From NCBI GenBank assembly GCA_027924585.1, contig BSBM01000372.1:6803001-6867000 (forward strand): a stretch of 64,000 bases of DNA, read 5' to 3'. The translations under genes and the position numbers were made by a program. Below, in pieces: positions 35,698 to 48,600 of this stretch. This DNA comes from Larix kaempferi (lineage: Eukaryota; Streptophyta; Pinopsida; Pinales; Pinaceae). Under the pieces are notes generated by a model that was not told the DNA's origin, did no database searches, and was given only the letters and a program-made list of their open reading frames with translations. The first letter of the stretch is position 1. The number at the start of each line of letters is the position of its first letter.

Positions 35698-37165
35698 GTC
35701 TAATAGGCCAAAGTTGATTTTAGTGACAAGGTTATGATGACAACTATGATAGTTATTAACTCTTAGTAGACCAACTTTGATATATCCGACCTTACAAAGT
35801 AAGGAGTCACTTGGAATATATATTGAATTTATAAATGAAATTTTTAAATCAATGAAACTTAATATAGATCCATGCTTCTTTAAAGTTGGTGTAATAAACA
35901 AAAATAAAATTGTAACTAACTTATGGTTTTGGGTTATTAAAGAGGCTTAAAAAATTATTTTAGGGTGAGAAAAAATGATATTATTTATCATGTCCACATG
36001 TATTTTATAATGTCATTATAATTAGTTCATTGTCTAGTGGTTGTGGGATGGAGTATTGTCATCCACCCCAAGTTTTATTTGCAAAAAAACTAAATTTTAT
36101 TTGAAAACAATTCATTAACAAAATAAAATGTCATTATAAATTGTTGTAATAATTATTTAGAAATTTAAATTAAATAAATTATCAAACAAAAATAAATTCA
36201 ATATTAAAAATAATTATGATAACAAATAAATGAATTACAAAATTTAGTATTAAAAAGTAACTATGGATATAATTTATTTGTTTGAATATTTCAAAACATT
36301 AATGAAAAATAACATATTTATAATTTTAGTATGTTTATTTATATTTATGGATTGTTTTTTATTATATTTTTAAAATATTTAGAAAATCCATATATTATAA
36401 TTTTTCAAAAACATAAATTCATTATAAATTTAAATTAAGATTATTATATGAACATTATTATATAGACAACCATCATCCTCATCATATTAACTATATAAAT
36501 AATAATTATGATATCAAATAAAAGATTTCTTTACTATAATAGTTAAAAAGTATGAAGTATGAATTTGTTAAAAAATGATATATTACTCAACAATTTTAAA
36601 ATGTCTTCATCAAAATTTAATATTAATATATAAATTTAAATATTAATATAATTATAAGAAATAATATATATCAATTAAATTATTTATCCATTATAAATTT
36701 AAATTTATCCATTATAAATTTAAATTGGGATTATTTTCTTAATATTATATATTAATTTTACAATTAATCATTATCATAAAAATTAATAATATTAAATAAA
36801 ATATTTCTTTATTGTAATAATTAAAAAGATAAATTATTTAGCTATTTTAAAATACCCTTTTAATAAAAATTTATTATTAACTTATAAATTTAAATATTAT
36901 TATAATCAGGAAAAATAATTTTTTCCATGATAAAATAATAGACATAAATTTTCATATTTAAGTATAAATTTATTTTATATTAAAATAACATATATATTAG
37001 TTTTTTTAAATTATAGTTAAAAATATGTCTTTTTTAAATCTTTGAACTCCAAATATTAAATTATCAATTCCAATTCATTTTCTAACTCTATAATCAAATA
37101 ATCAATTTCAATTCATCCTTTATTTGATATTTTATTATATTATTTTTTATAGTTTAATTAAAAAC
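35698..37165. other. AT-rich DNA, no gene recognised
   Basis: Mostly A/T with short poly-A and TATTAAT-type runs. A degenerate tRNA-like phrase (TTAGTTCATTGTCTAGTGGTTG, 36023-36044) may be part of an old SINE but lacks a clear B box. Confidence 0.4.
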
Positions 37166-37173
37166 ATTAAATA

Positions 37174-37374
37174 GTTTCCATGGATGTAGTTCAATCGAAG
37201 ATTCACTTATATGAAGGAAATGTTGTAAATAGAGGTCATGAGTTCAGTGCATCTAAGAGTATAGTGATAGGGAACGAGATTGATTCCCTAAACCCCGTAT
37301 CACTCGAGTACTAGCCCCTTCCTAGTTACCAATTCCCTAGTTTAAAAATAAAAAAAAAATAAAAAAATAAAAAT
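37174..37374 (+). mobile_element. Candidate tRNA-derived SINE
   Basis: TAGTTCAATCG at 37187-37197 fits the Pol III A box TRGYNNARNNG exactly. GTTCAGTGC at 37242-37250 fits the B box GWTCRANNC except for one base. The body ends in an A-rich tail (37342-37373), and the unit is flanked by ATTAAATA at 37166-37173 and 37375-37382. The region is AT-rich, so the flanking match could be chance. Confidence 0.5.
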
Positions 37375-37382
37375 ATTAAATA

Positions 37383-38100
37383 TAATATCAACACCACCAA
37401 ATTAATATGATAATATAAAAAACATTTCATCTTTAATATACATAAAAAAATAAAATTCAACTAACTCCTTTTAACTCCTTTCAATGTCATCTCCATAACC
37501 TCCAACTTATACCATGGGAAATGTCTCAATCTTCATAAAATAAATATATACACCTTCATTATCAACATCATTTTATTTTATAAGCTATTATATACAATCT
37601 CACTTAAATATATAATCTAACAAAACATCCACAATATTTTAGTTATATTTTTATTATTTTTAATGAATTTTTAATATTAATTTAAATATTCTATATACAA
37701 ATAAATAAACTTAATTATTCCGCTGAAAAAAACATAAACATAATTATAATATTTATTTTATTTTATTTCATTAAAATATTTTAAGATGCATAATGACAAA
37801 AAAAACCGAAAAAGGTAATTAGCTCTGAAATGAAACGAAATGAAGTGAAAGCCATTCCCTAATATTCGTATTTATGACGTTTACAATATACTTGCCACAC
37901 ACGTGTCTACTAAAAACTACATAAAATCAAATTGCTTTTCATGCAAACATTGCTTTATAGGCTTTAGAATCTCTCTCCGATGAAAAGGAATGGAAAAAGC
38001 AAGACTATTATTATAATTGTGACGTGTATGCATTCTATTGGACGTTATAACAATACTCTGTCGCTTCCGCAGGGAATTAGTCGGACTGCATCATTTTGCG
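37383..38100. promoter_or_regulatory. Intergenic stretch and distal promoter side of the EMF1-like gene
   Basis: AT-rich to about 37800, then more mixed sequence. A G-box core CACGTG lies at 37900-37905 in CACACGTGTC. No coding ORF was identified. The transcription start cannot be placed from sequence alone. Confidence 0.35.
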
Positions 38101-38152
38101 TTTTATCTTATTTACTTTCCTTCCACTAGAAGTAGGAGGGAGAAGAGAGTAC

Positions 38153-38191
38153 AAACCCTAAATCTTAATCAAACCCTACCTATTAGGGTTT
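38153..38191 (+). promoter_or_regulatory. Cluster of three telobox motifs
   Basis: AAACCCTA occurs at 38153-38160 and 38171-38178, and its reverse TAGGGTTT at 38184-38191. Two further TAGGGTTT copies lie at 38791-38798 and 38860-38867. Teloboxes are known plant promoter elements and are also known Polycomb (PRC2) recruitment motifs bound by TRB-type factors. They lie 1.5-0.8 kb upstream of the inferred EMF1 start codon. Confidence 0.6.
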
Positions 38192-39295
38192 GCCGGTTTC
38201 TACTCAACCAAATCTATTTCGCTCTTTTATCCATCAGAGCTTTGTCCCTTCCGCCCTATACGATTGAATCCTCGTAAAATGCAATCGTCTTATCCATTTT
38301 TCCATTTTAGCCAGCGAACCTCAGGAGGGGCCGTGACAAAGAATTTATAAAGACGGTGGCGGTTGGAATCTGACTTCAATTTTCTCTGCTGGATCGGACG
38401 CCCTTTGGTGCTTCGAAGTTGGAATTTGTCGGTTGAAGCGATTGGCGCCGTTCGAAGTTGGGATCTGTGAGTGTTGATCTAACTAGGGCCGAGACGATTT
38501 TCGGCGTTGACTTTGTTTCTTTCATTTGGAACTGAAATTCCTGCTCTATTTATGCGTTTGTGGCTGTGTTAAAATGTTTATAGGAAACTGAAGAGATTTT
38601 AGTTCGCAACTGTTAAGCGCATTGCGAATCACAGCTCGCGATAAAAGCCGAGGTTTGGAATTTTGCGTCTCAATCGTGGAGCCAAATGCTAAATATTCTG
38701 AAGCTTGATGATTATTTTATGCCAGGCAGTCGCGCGTAGCGAGGGCGGATTTGAGGTCAGTGCCCAGACGGCTTTGGATTCTTGAATAGCTAGGGTTTTT
38801 ACATTTGCCCCCTTCTCAGGTTGTACGGCCTATGCCTTTCCGTTTTTTTTTTTGACAATTAGGGTTTTCCCGCATATTGTCATATTTGCTTTGTGATTTC
38901 TACAGCTAATAGTACGAGCAGTCCGCCACATGTAGAGATTTGGAAGAATTAACCGAGTGCCTTCTGCCATTAGAGATGCAATTTACCGAGTTTTACGCTT
39001 TTCTTTAAATGTGTAGATCCCTAAAATTGTAAATTGTATTAGCGTCAATGGTATTTTTATAATTTGTTCAGCACTACTTTTTTTTTTTCAAAAAAATTGT
39101 TCAGCCTTACTTTATAGTAGGGAGGATGACGCATCTTACAAGTTATTCAATTGTATTAGCGTTAATCGTATTTCTATAATTTGTTCAATCCCTACTTTAT
39201 GGTAGGGAGCATGACGCATCATATAGGTTATTTTGCCTAGGCTTCGTTTTGCTAATGAGAATGTAATCATTTGATATCCACTCGAACCATTGATG
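38192..39295 (+). promoter_or_regulatory. Upstream or 5' leader region of the EMF1-like gene
   Basis: Higher G+C than its surroundings and no long ORF that I trust. It probably holds the transcription start, and possibly a 5' UTR intron. It contains an imperfect tandem duplication of period 117: TTGTATTAGCG occurs at 39034 and 39151, and both units include TAGTAGGGAG/TGGTAGGGAG and ATGACGCATC. Confidence 0.45.
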
Positions 39296-39553
39296 TCAAT
39301 TGGCGTATGTTGTTAGGACTTCCCGCGGATACATTCCGTTATTTGACGTAAATACATTTGTCAATTGGCGTATGTTGTTAGGACTTTCCGCGGATACATT
39401 CCGTTATTTGACGTAAATACATTTGTCAATTGGCGTATGTTGTTAGGACTTTCCGCGGATACATTCCGTTATTTGACGTAAATACATTTGTCAATTGGCG
39501 TATGTTGTTAGGACTTTCCGCGGATACATTCTGTTATTTGACGTAAATACATT
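39296..39553 (+). repeat. 65-bp tandem repeat, 4 copies, 0.1-0.4 kb upstream of the EMF1 start
   Basis: Units start at 39296, 39361, 39426 and 39491 and are nearly identical. Each contains GGCGTATG, CCGCGGATACATTCCG and TTTGACGTAAATAC. Unit 1 has CTTCCCGCGG where the others have CTTTCCGCGG. Unit 1 therefore carries an E2F-type TTCCCGCG and all units carry a TGACG (bZIP/TGA-type) core. Confidence 0.9.
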
Positions 39554-39676
39554 CCGTCACAGTTACTTCTTTTTGGCATCCGTACGAAATTACACGAGCA
39601 TAACTATTTAGTATTTGTAGGGTTTGTATAATGAGCAGGTGATCGGTTGCGGTACGAAGCGCGTACAGTTTGCGTC

Positions 39677-42600
39677 ATGGAGAATGCCGAGGTGGTAGAC
39701 ATCGCTTCACAGCAGAATGATGTCGAACCGAAGGTGACGCGAACCTAATACCTGTTGAGCAATTTAGATATTTAAATGCTGCCACGTTTTCTTCTCTAAT
39801 ATTTTCTAACGAATAACATGAAAACTCTCTGTGCAGGCTGTAGATGCAGATGGCCATGACACGGGCAAAGATATGGTTGACGACAAGATTTCTATCGAAA
39901 GCTCAACATGCGAGCGTTTCAGTATTCGGTAAGAGATTGACGTTTTTATCATTCTTTATTCGTCTTCTAAAATACTTGTAAACAATGTTCGACTGTGCCA
40001 CCTTCTCACGATCCAGTAAATTCCCATCCGACATCTTACGCAGAAGCATTTAGAAAGACGAAGACGTGAAGTAAGACTTTTTGTTCGTTAATGAAATCTT
40101 ATTTTGTTCATTCTTTTTAGACGATCATTTGGTTATCTAATCTAAAATTTTAGTTCCTAGATTTTTCCGAGGTCCAATCTAGACTACGGATGTATCGTTT
40201 TGAACTTTTCGTGGATTCATTGGACACCAACTTAATCTCTTTCAATTTCTTTCACATTTAGACACGTGTATAACACACATGTTGCGAATTTAATTCATTT
40301 TATTGGATGCGCACAAATAAGGAAGTTAAGAATTATTTAGAATAGACATAAATTGTTTCACATATGTTGACGATCACCATGTGACCGTGTGTTTCGTAAG
40401 ATGCTAGATTGGCTTATAAGATGCTCTCCATCTTTAACTGTATAATACTTTAGCCAAGATAATAATAGGCCAGTTTAAGGGTTCTTTTAATATTCATCAA
40501 TTTAATCTGCTTTCTTTTTACCCGTTATAATACCATACTTTTCAGTTAACATACTTATAATTCAGTTGCTTACTTTTTACCCTGTATAATACTTACTTTT
40601 CCAGTTCAGTTAGCATACCAATAGTCAGTTACTGTCCCATTTTTTTTAAAATTCCAGATATTCAATCTCTTATTTTCTATCTGTATAACGCCTTTTCCAC
40701 TTTAGTTATCTTTTAGAAATTTCAGCGATTCAATCTCTTACTTTCTACCCACTTTAGTAAGGATAGTAATAGGTCAGTTAATGTTTTTATTTAAGATTTC
40801 AGCAATTGAATCTGCTTACTTTGTATCCTTTATAATACCTACCTAGTATAGTAATAGGTCAATTTAATGGCCTTTCTAAGATTCAGCAAATTCAACCTGC
40901 TTATTTTTTATTATTTTAATTATGCAGAGGTTATGTTGAAACAATACGTACGCTGGATAGAAACACTTGCTGGCCATTTCCTCAGCACTTTCTGCAAACT
41001 AGATTGGAGGAAGCAGGCAATCTGGCTCTGCCTCCTCTAGAAATTCCTAGCTACAGATGGTGGAATTGTGAAAGCTGTTTAGCGGACATCATAACTTCTG
41101 CTGAGAGCCCAATTGAGAAAGAGTATTTAACGTACTCAGATGCTTCTATGCAGGCCTGTGATGGTAACTTTGATCGTGGATGCCCGATGCTCTTGGCTAC
41201 TTCCAATGTTGATATTCAGGAGAAACAAAAGGAAAATATGCTAGATGGCACAGAAATAGTAGAGAGTAGTAATGTTGATTTAATGCCAGGGGACGCTGTA
41301 GGCTCTTTTGCATATGAAACTGACAGAGAGAAGAAATATGGGGTAGTCACAGATTGTAGAGGAGAATATGGAAGAACTGAAAGTATTGTTCCAATGCAGC
41401 TAGAAAATGAGAAATCTGAAATTATAGATTTGAAAGAGAAGAAAAGTGGAATCCCTCACTGTGTACCAAATTCTAAAATCTCCGAGGAAACCATCAATTT
41501 AATCGATAGTGACGAGAAAGTAGAATGTCCAGAGATGGGTCAGACGGTAGTGGAAACAACGCCATTCATACTAGTGACTAAAACGAAAGATAAGTTAGGG
41601 TTAAGGAAAAACAAATCAGAGGAACTTCAGATTCCTTGCCAGGTTCCTAATGCTTGGGAGTATTTTTCCAGGAACAAGAACGTCTTTAAAGAGATAAGTG
41701 AGAAGATGAAAGGAAAAGAAGTGGAACAGGCAAACTCTCCACTATTAGGTTCTAAAAATTCTACAGATGCAAACAAGCGAACAAATATCAACAATGGTCC
41801 TGTCTGCATTACTTATTCTGAAAATGTTGAACCTGGTCAACAAGTTGTTGTTGAACGAAAAGATGACAAAACAATTTCCAAAGTAGTAGAACCATTGACA
41901 GTTCAAACAATGAAATTTAGAATTCCAAACGAGGATGATTCTCATAGATCCTCAGATACAGGGAACGATGTACCACGTTTGAATGGCAATGGTCGTTCAT
42001 GTTCTGAACACATGAATATAAACAAGATACCTGAAGTAAAAAAGTGCACTGAACTTTCCCCTAGCCAGTTCTTACTAGAGAAAGAGGATGTGCTGCTCTC
42101 AGAACAACCCGGGAAGCTGAAGGCTAGTGAATCCAGGAGTAAAAGGAAGCCACAGAAGAAGCGATTAATAGCAGATATTATTGCTTGTAAACCCTCTGCT
42201 GATGAACTGGAGCAAAATATATGCATGACTGAAAACAGTGAGCAATCCCCACGTCCGAAGGAAGATGATGCCAAAAAGGCATCAAAACCTACAAGTGATA
42301 CTAATGGGATATCTGAAGTTAATATTGATGCAGAAATAAATAATGTTATCATTAAGAAAGAACGCCCAGAAAAGCTTAAAGTCAGGAAGAAGCAGCCCTG
42401 CACAGGACTTGAATCCTTAGATGCTTTCTCAACATTTGTTGCAAAGGTATGTATTTCCTATTTTATTCTCTTGCAAAAGTATGTGTCTCCATTTTTTTAT
42501 TTTCATCCACATGGATAGATCAGTAACTCACCATTTAATTTCTTTTACCTTTTTAATATAAATTAAACTTATCGTTTATCATATAATATTTATTAATGTG

Positions 42601-45600
42601 TAAATATCTTCGATTTTTATTGAATGTTTTAAGTTGTTGATGTGTCTACTATGTTGAGTTTTTTAGTTTCAACTTTATTTTTATTCATAATTTCCAATAT
42701 TTTCTTGATATTTGTGATAAATTTATTTCTAAACCTTAAGTGATATATTTTTCAAAAAGATATTTGCAACATTGATATTTATCTCATTAATTTTAGATTT
42801 TGTTTTAAATGGAGTAATATTTTCTATCAATTATATGTTTATAATTTTGATAACCCAAGTTGAAAAGATGTATTTACTAAGCCAATCTTAAAACATAGAT
42901 TAATGTATTAGTATCATTGTTTATATATTTTTTTTAACTATGGTGAAGGTTAATTTTCATTAGCAAAGAATTCTTCTAACATTTTGGTCCTAGTAAAGCC
43001 GTTCATTCTCCTAGTGTATTCTACAACCTAGGTGAGGATGGGGCTGACCCATAACCTCTTTGTGTTTCTGTGTTGTTGCCTATGTAATGATACATTGAAT
43101 TTAAATTGTGCATTTGGTACATTGAATTTAAATTGTGCATTTGGTACATTGAATATAGACAACAGCCTAGACTTGGAGCTTTAATATTTAACGCAAACCA
43201 TTTGTGAACTTGACTATTTATCCTCCATATTTGCATTCTCTTGGTATGCAGTATATCTTACCTGGGGATAGGAGCGATCCATCATCTCTTAGTGTTTGTG
43301 TGTGTTAAACATGCAATTGGTGTATTAGATATTTAAAAACTATCCCAAATTCATCTAAAGTTAGATTTGAATTGTACCTTGAAGTTGCAAATCCATCTAA
43401 AGTCAGACCTGAAGTGTACCTTGAAGTTGCAAATCCATCTAAAGTCAGATCTGAAGTGTACCTTGAAGTTGCAAAGCTTGAAGATACATATTTCAGGTTG
43501 ACATATAAAAAATTGGAACTCTAGATTTGAAGCCTCAAGATGCATATCAGGCCTCGGCTAGTGTATACATCTTGTACAACATCCATGCTATTGTCCTTTA
43601 TTCTATAAATAGAAAAGATAATAATTTCATAGTGTGTAGGCTATGAATATTTTTGTAAAGAAGATCCTTTTGGATTTTCATGGAAGAAATATTTATGTTC
43701 ATCTCCTCATTGTAAGAGGTATATCAATTTTCAGTAGAAAATGTACACTAATTCTTTGACACATTTGAAGCATAATTAAGATTTGAAGTCCTTTTTAGGT
43801 AGTAACCTAGGAACAAGATCTACTATTCTCTCAAAATCACCTAGTAGTGTGTAGGCTATGAATAGTTTTGTAAAGAAGATCCTTTTGGATTTTCATGGAA
43901 GAAATATTTATGTTCATCTCCTCATTGTAAGAGGTATATCAATTTTCAGTAGAAAATGTACACTAATTCTTTGACACATTTTAAGCATAATTAAGATTTG
44001 AAGTCCTTTTTAGGTAATAACCTAGGAACAAGATCTACTATTCTCTCAAAATCACCTAGTACTTGCACAAGGCCTTGACCATATAACATCTTGAGATTAA
44101 TCACTTATCTCAATCTCTATGAATGTTTGATAATGGACAAGTCTTGTAGATTCAAGGGCCAATTTTGAGTTATTCATGTCTTATTTGACCCATTCTTTCT
44201 GATTTCCTTTTATTCATCAATTGTGAAGTTTATTTATTTTTCACATGTAAGATCTTTTAAAATTATGTGATGACGTGGAGTTTTCAATGCATATATCTTA
44301 TTTTTGGATCAAGTCTTTCTTCATTACTCTAAAATCATTTCGTTACAAATTTTGTTTCTCATCTAAGTTTCTTATTTTCTTCCCATTTCCTTTCAGTTTG
44401 CGGGACATGAATAATTTTTTACCTGTCATGTCTTGTTTTATATGCTGTTTTCCTTTCTACCGCTTAGTTTGTCCTGTTTTGTATGTTGAGTTTTTCCTTT
44501 CTACCACTTAGTTTGTCTTGTTTTATATGTTGAGTTTTCCTTTCTATCGCTTGGTTTGACTAGTGTTCCAATTTTTTATCTTTGTCTTGTACTTTTAATT
44601 CCTCAATATTTTATGAGATTTGACTAAGAGATCCTGTGCGAGACTCAACCCAGTGCTTCTTTTTTTAACCTATGTCTTTTGAATTCTTTTAACAAAATCT
44701 GCTTTGACACACTTGTATGCTATGAGAAAATGCCCAAATGCCCGTGACATATTCAACATCAAGCTGTACTATTTTGTATTTTAACTATGCTTAAATTCTA
44801 ATAACACTATCTTTTTGAATTAATCTACTATGGTATTAGGTACATATAGCTATACAAGATTATACATTCTCTCATTTCAATTTTTGCTTAGGAAGTTTTA
44901 CTAAAGGTAAACAAAGGTGTAATGGGAAGGAATCTAATTTTATCGAAACATGAAAAAAAACACATGTTTTAAGTTTAAACTAAGTGCCATGGATGACGAA
45001 GAAACCTTTTCTTACACTATAACTACGAGCTGCTTTTCATTGTCTTTGGTCTTCGTAGACTCCAAAATTAAAAATTAAAATGTAACTAGCACACTAAAGG
45101 ATTCAGTATGACTTTTGACCAAGCCTACTTGATGCCTCTTCGAACCAATATATACAATTCAACGCATGTGTTTAAGGTATCTACAATGCAAGACATGCTT
45201 AGTCAACAATGTTGAAAGGTTAACATTGCAAGGGTACATGTGCTTGGCCTATAGAATTGCCATGTCAAGTATGTACATGTATCGTGTACACATTTCAATA
45301 CGACTTAATATGATTTAGAGGTGGATGTAGCCATACACTAAGCATTAGGGATGTTCAGGTGACAAGGTTGTCCCTAAATAATGCTGAAAAAATTAGGGAT
45401 GTTCAGGTGACGGGGTTGTCCCTAAATAATGCTGAAAAAATTAGGGATGTTCAGGTGATGGGGGGTTGTCCCTAAATAATGTTGAAAAAATTAAGTGAAG
45501 GATATAATTTATTTGATGGTAAGCATATTAAACTAGCTTTTTCTTTAAATTATTTAGAACAATAATAAAATTTCATGATGAATTATGTTTAGTATCTTTC

Positions 45601-48600
45601 TAGAGAGATTTTGGTAAATATAATGGATAAATATGATAAATCTATTAAAGTATTTGATATGTTCAATATTATAACGAAGAGATCATTTTATTACATATTT
45701 TAAAGGGAGGGTATCTTCTTTGGTTGGGCATGGTGATGATTGGTTTAAAGAAGTATTCACTTCAGTTATTTATTTGATGCTTTAATTGCAAACAATTTGA
45801 ACATCTTATTGACATGCTTGATGAATATACATTGATAGAATTCAATTATTTTACCGAATTATTTATCCACATCTTGAAGATCATTGTATTTAGACCTACA
45901 AGCTAAGTTGTAAAAACTTTTTTCATTAATTTTCCCATGTAATATACATGCACATATACACACTCATAATACATCTGACCCTTACCCACATATCCTACTT
46001 CTTGGGACTTTCTATAGGACATTGCATACTTGTACCTAGCTCAACATTGTCACCTTCTATCCATAATATCTTATGGACGATATCGGCAAGAAAAGGAGAG
46101 ATGACCCTTATGAGAGGTGGCCTTTATCACCGCTCAATTGAATTAAAAGGTGTGATGTGTTGTCCAACCTTCTTGTAATCAATATGGGCTTCTAAAGAGA
46201 AACCACTTAGTATAGAAACTATTAAATATGGAGAAGAGAGGCCTACCTTCAAGCCACATCGAGGGCATCAACAAAGTAGTGTACCCAACATTTCCCTTGC
46301 AACTACAAACTCCTTCCATCTCTTGGTGCCACAGAACCATAGAGAATATTGTTTGGAATTAGCTAAGCACTCCATCATTATGGCTGCTCCAAAAATTTGG
46401 TTTTACTTATGATAATGATTGTAACCTTTTACAAGCTTTTATGCTATATGGTTTCTTTGGGGGTATAATGAGACCCATATTAACAAGGATATCAAAAAGG
46501 TAGATTGACGGCAACAAAGAAACACTTAAGAGAGTAACAATAAAAGTGAATTGATAAAAAAGTATTCTTGCCTTACATACAAGGCACAATAGTTAAAATT
46601 GTTGAGCTGTTAAGGAAGAGAAACATCAACATGACATTTTTTTCCTCCAAACAACTTAAACAATCTCTTAAAATCTTTCAAAGTCCCAGTGAACCCTCAT
46701 CTACACAAAGGTGTGTACAAGATCCCATGTGCATGCAGAAAAACCTATATAAGTGAGACTCATCTACACAAAGGTGTGTACAAGATCCCATGTGCATGCA
46801 GAAAAACCTATATAGGTGAGACTGGAAGAACTATCCAAACAAGAATAAACATACTGCCGACATCATGCATAATAGATTTAAAAAATCAGCAGTTTCTGAA
46901 CACAAACATTACTAATCATCCAATTAACATAGAAGAAACTAAGGTCTTTGGAAAAATTTAAAACATGTCAAAAAGATCAAAGAGGCAGTTGAAATAGTTA
47001 AAAATCTCAATTTCCTCTAGAATGACGGGCTAATAACTAGCTGTACTTTGCTTGCAATTTTTAATTGAGTGTTGCGATGATCAGATTTAAGTTTTTTATT
47101 TAAGCCCTGTACATAATATAATAAATAATTTATTTGAGAAGTAAAACGGTCGACCTAGCATAATAAAAACATATGGCTATGCAAGCCCATAAGGATAATA
47201 TAAAATGCGAACATATTTATAAGAAAGAAAGATCAGTACTGAGCTTTGTCAACATTCATTTCCTGAAGAACCTCAGTTTGAGGGTTCAAAATGTGCCAAA
47301 ATCATAGGATTTATTGCAGAAAATTTTCCATATCACAATTACAACAAATTGTATTATGATTCTCCTTTTAGGGATACAGAGTTTAATTTTGGTTATTAGG
47401 GCTCTTTAGTGACAAAGAACATAACCATTTCAGTATAAATTGATATAATTAATGTAAGTTAATAGCCAAATTTTGAATAGGTGTTGTCTTATTAAGTTTG
47501 CTGTAATTTTTCAATTTCTTATTTCCTGGGAAAAGCTTTACACCATGCCTTAAAATGACAATGATTTCTTTCTCTACTTGTATTGCAAATTAGTGATGAT
47601 ATTATTATAATTCTCCTTTTAGAGCTATAAAGTTTAACCTTTATTATTAGGGTTCTTCGCTGACAAAAAGCACAATCATTTCAGTATAAGTTTGATATGA
47701 TTAATGTAAATTAATAGCTAATTGTTGAATAGTTTGTCTTTTAAAGTTTGTTGTAATTTTTCAATTTTCTTCACATTTCCTGGGAAAAGCTTTGCAATGT
47801 TTTACTACATCTTGAAACTTATTTCTATAATATAAGTATCGTTAAAAATAAAATAAAAATGTTATCTCTAACTAAAGTCACTTATATAAATAGCCATAGA
47901 GACAATATACATTCTAATATCATTTTAAGTTAGAGTCACTTATATGAATAGCTATAGATACAATATTTACCTTTCTGTGAACAACATTGAAGACTAAAAC
48001 TTGAAACTGGGTTTGAATTTTAAAATGCTCGAAAGAAAATCCATGTGGAAGAGGCTCGCATCTTGGTTAATAATATTGACCAGTTTATGTTTTATTAGGC
48101 ATGGAATCATGCGTATGGTCCTCAGTTTTGTTATACTAGAATGATTGAAGACGAGTATTCTAATTCTCTTTGGTTTACAGTGATCAATGATAGATAGGTG
48201 AGATGATGCTTGATTGATTCATGGTCTATTATTTTCTCACAATTCGTGCATTCATGTCACAAGCCTATTCTGATGCATCTTCATCATGCAAGTCATATCT
48301 GGACTCTGTTGAGGATGGATAATTTAAATAAACTAATGTAAATCTAGGTGATCTGTATGCTCTAATATGCTTCTGATTCATTAAGAATGCGCAGATTTAA
48401 GTTACATTTTCCTCTTTTAAAAACTACGAAAGCTCTATAACAAATATTACTCTTATTTTTTGGTTCAGAATTCCTCAACTTCAAGCTCATCTCAAGCTGT
48501 CACCAATGCTCCTCAAATGCCCAAAGGCGCCTCACTTTTTGTGTCAGCATCAAGAGACAAGTCACCTCAGTGCAATTTCCTTAACCCTAAACATCGGCAA

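Larger units (their letters stand above)
42447..48468 (+). other. Large third intron of the EMF1-like gene (6,022 bp)
   Basis: The donor AAAG|GTATGT at 42447 and the acceptor TTTGGTTCAG at 48468 keep phase 0 between the two large exons. The intron is AT-rich and contains several local tandem duplications and a Penelope-like fragment (listed separately). Reading through the donor adds about 23 codons and then a stop (42516-42518), so intron retention would give a truncated protein lacking the IVELMAKNQ motif. Confidence 0.85.

Noticed and set aside
36023-36090. tRNA gene or SINE head
   Set aside because: An A-box-like phrase is present, but no B box and no cloverleaf could be drawn.
39296-39553. 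Possible CRISPR array
   Set aside because: The 65-bp units are contiguous with no spacers, and the context is a plant nuclear promoter.
42447-42518. Extension of EMF1 exon 3 to the in-frame stop at 42516
   Set aside because: A good GT donor at 42447 keeps phase with the next exon, which carries the family's IVELMAKNQ motif.
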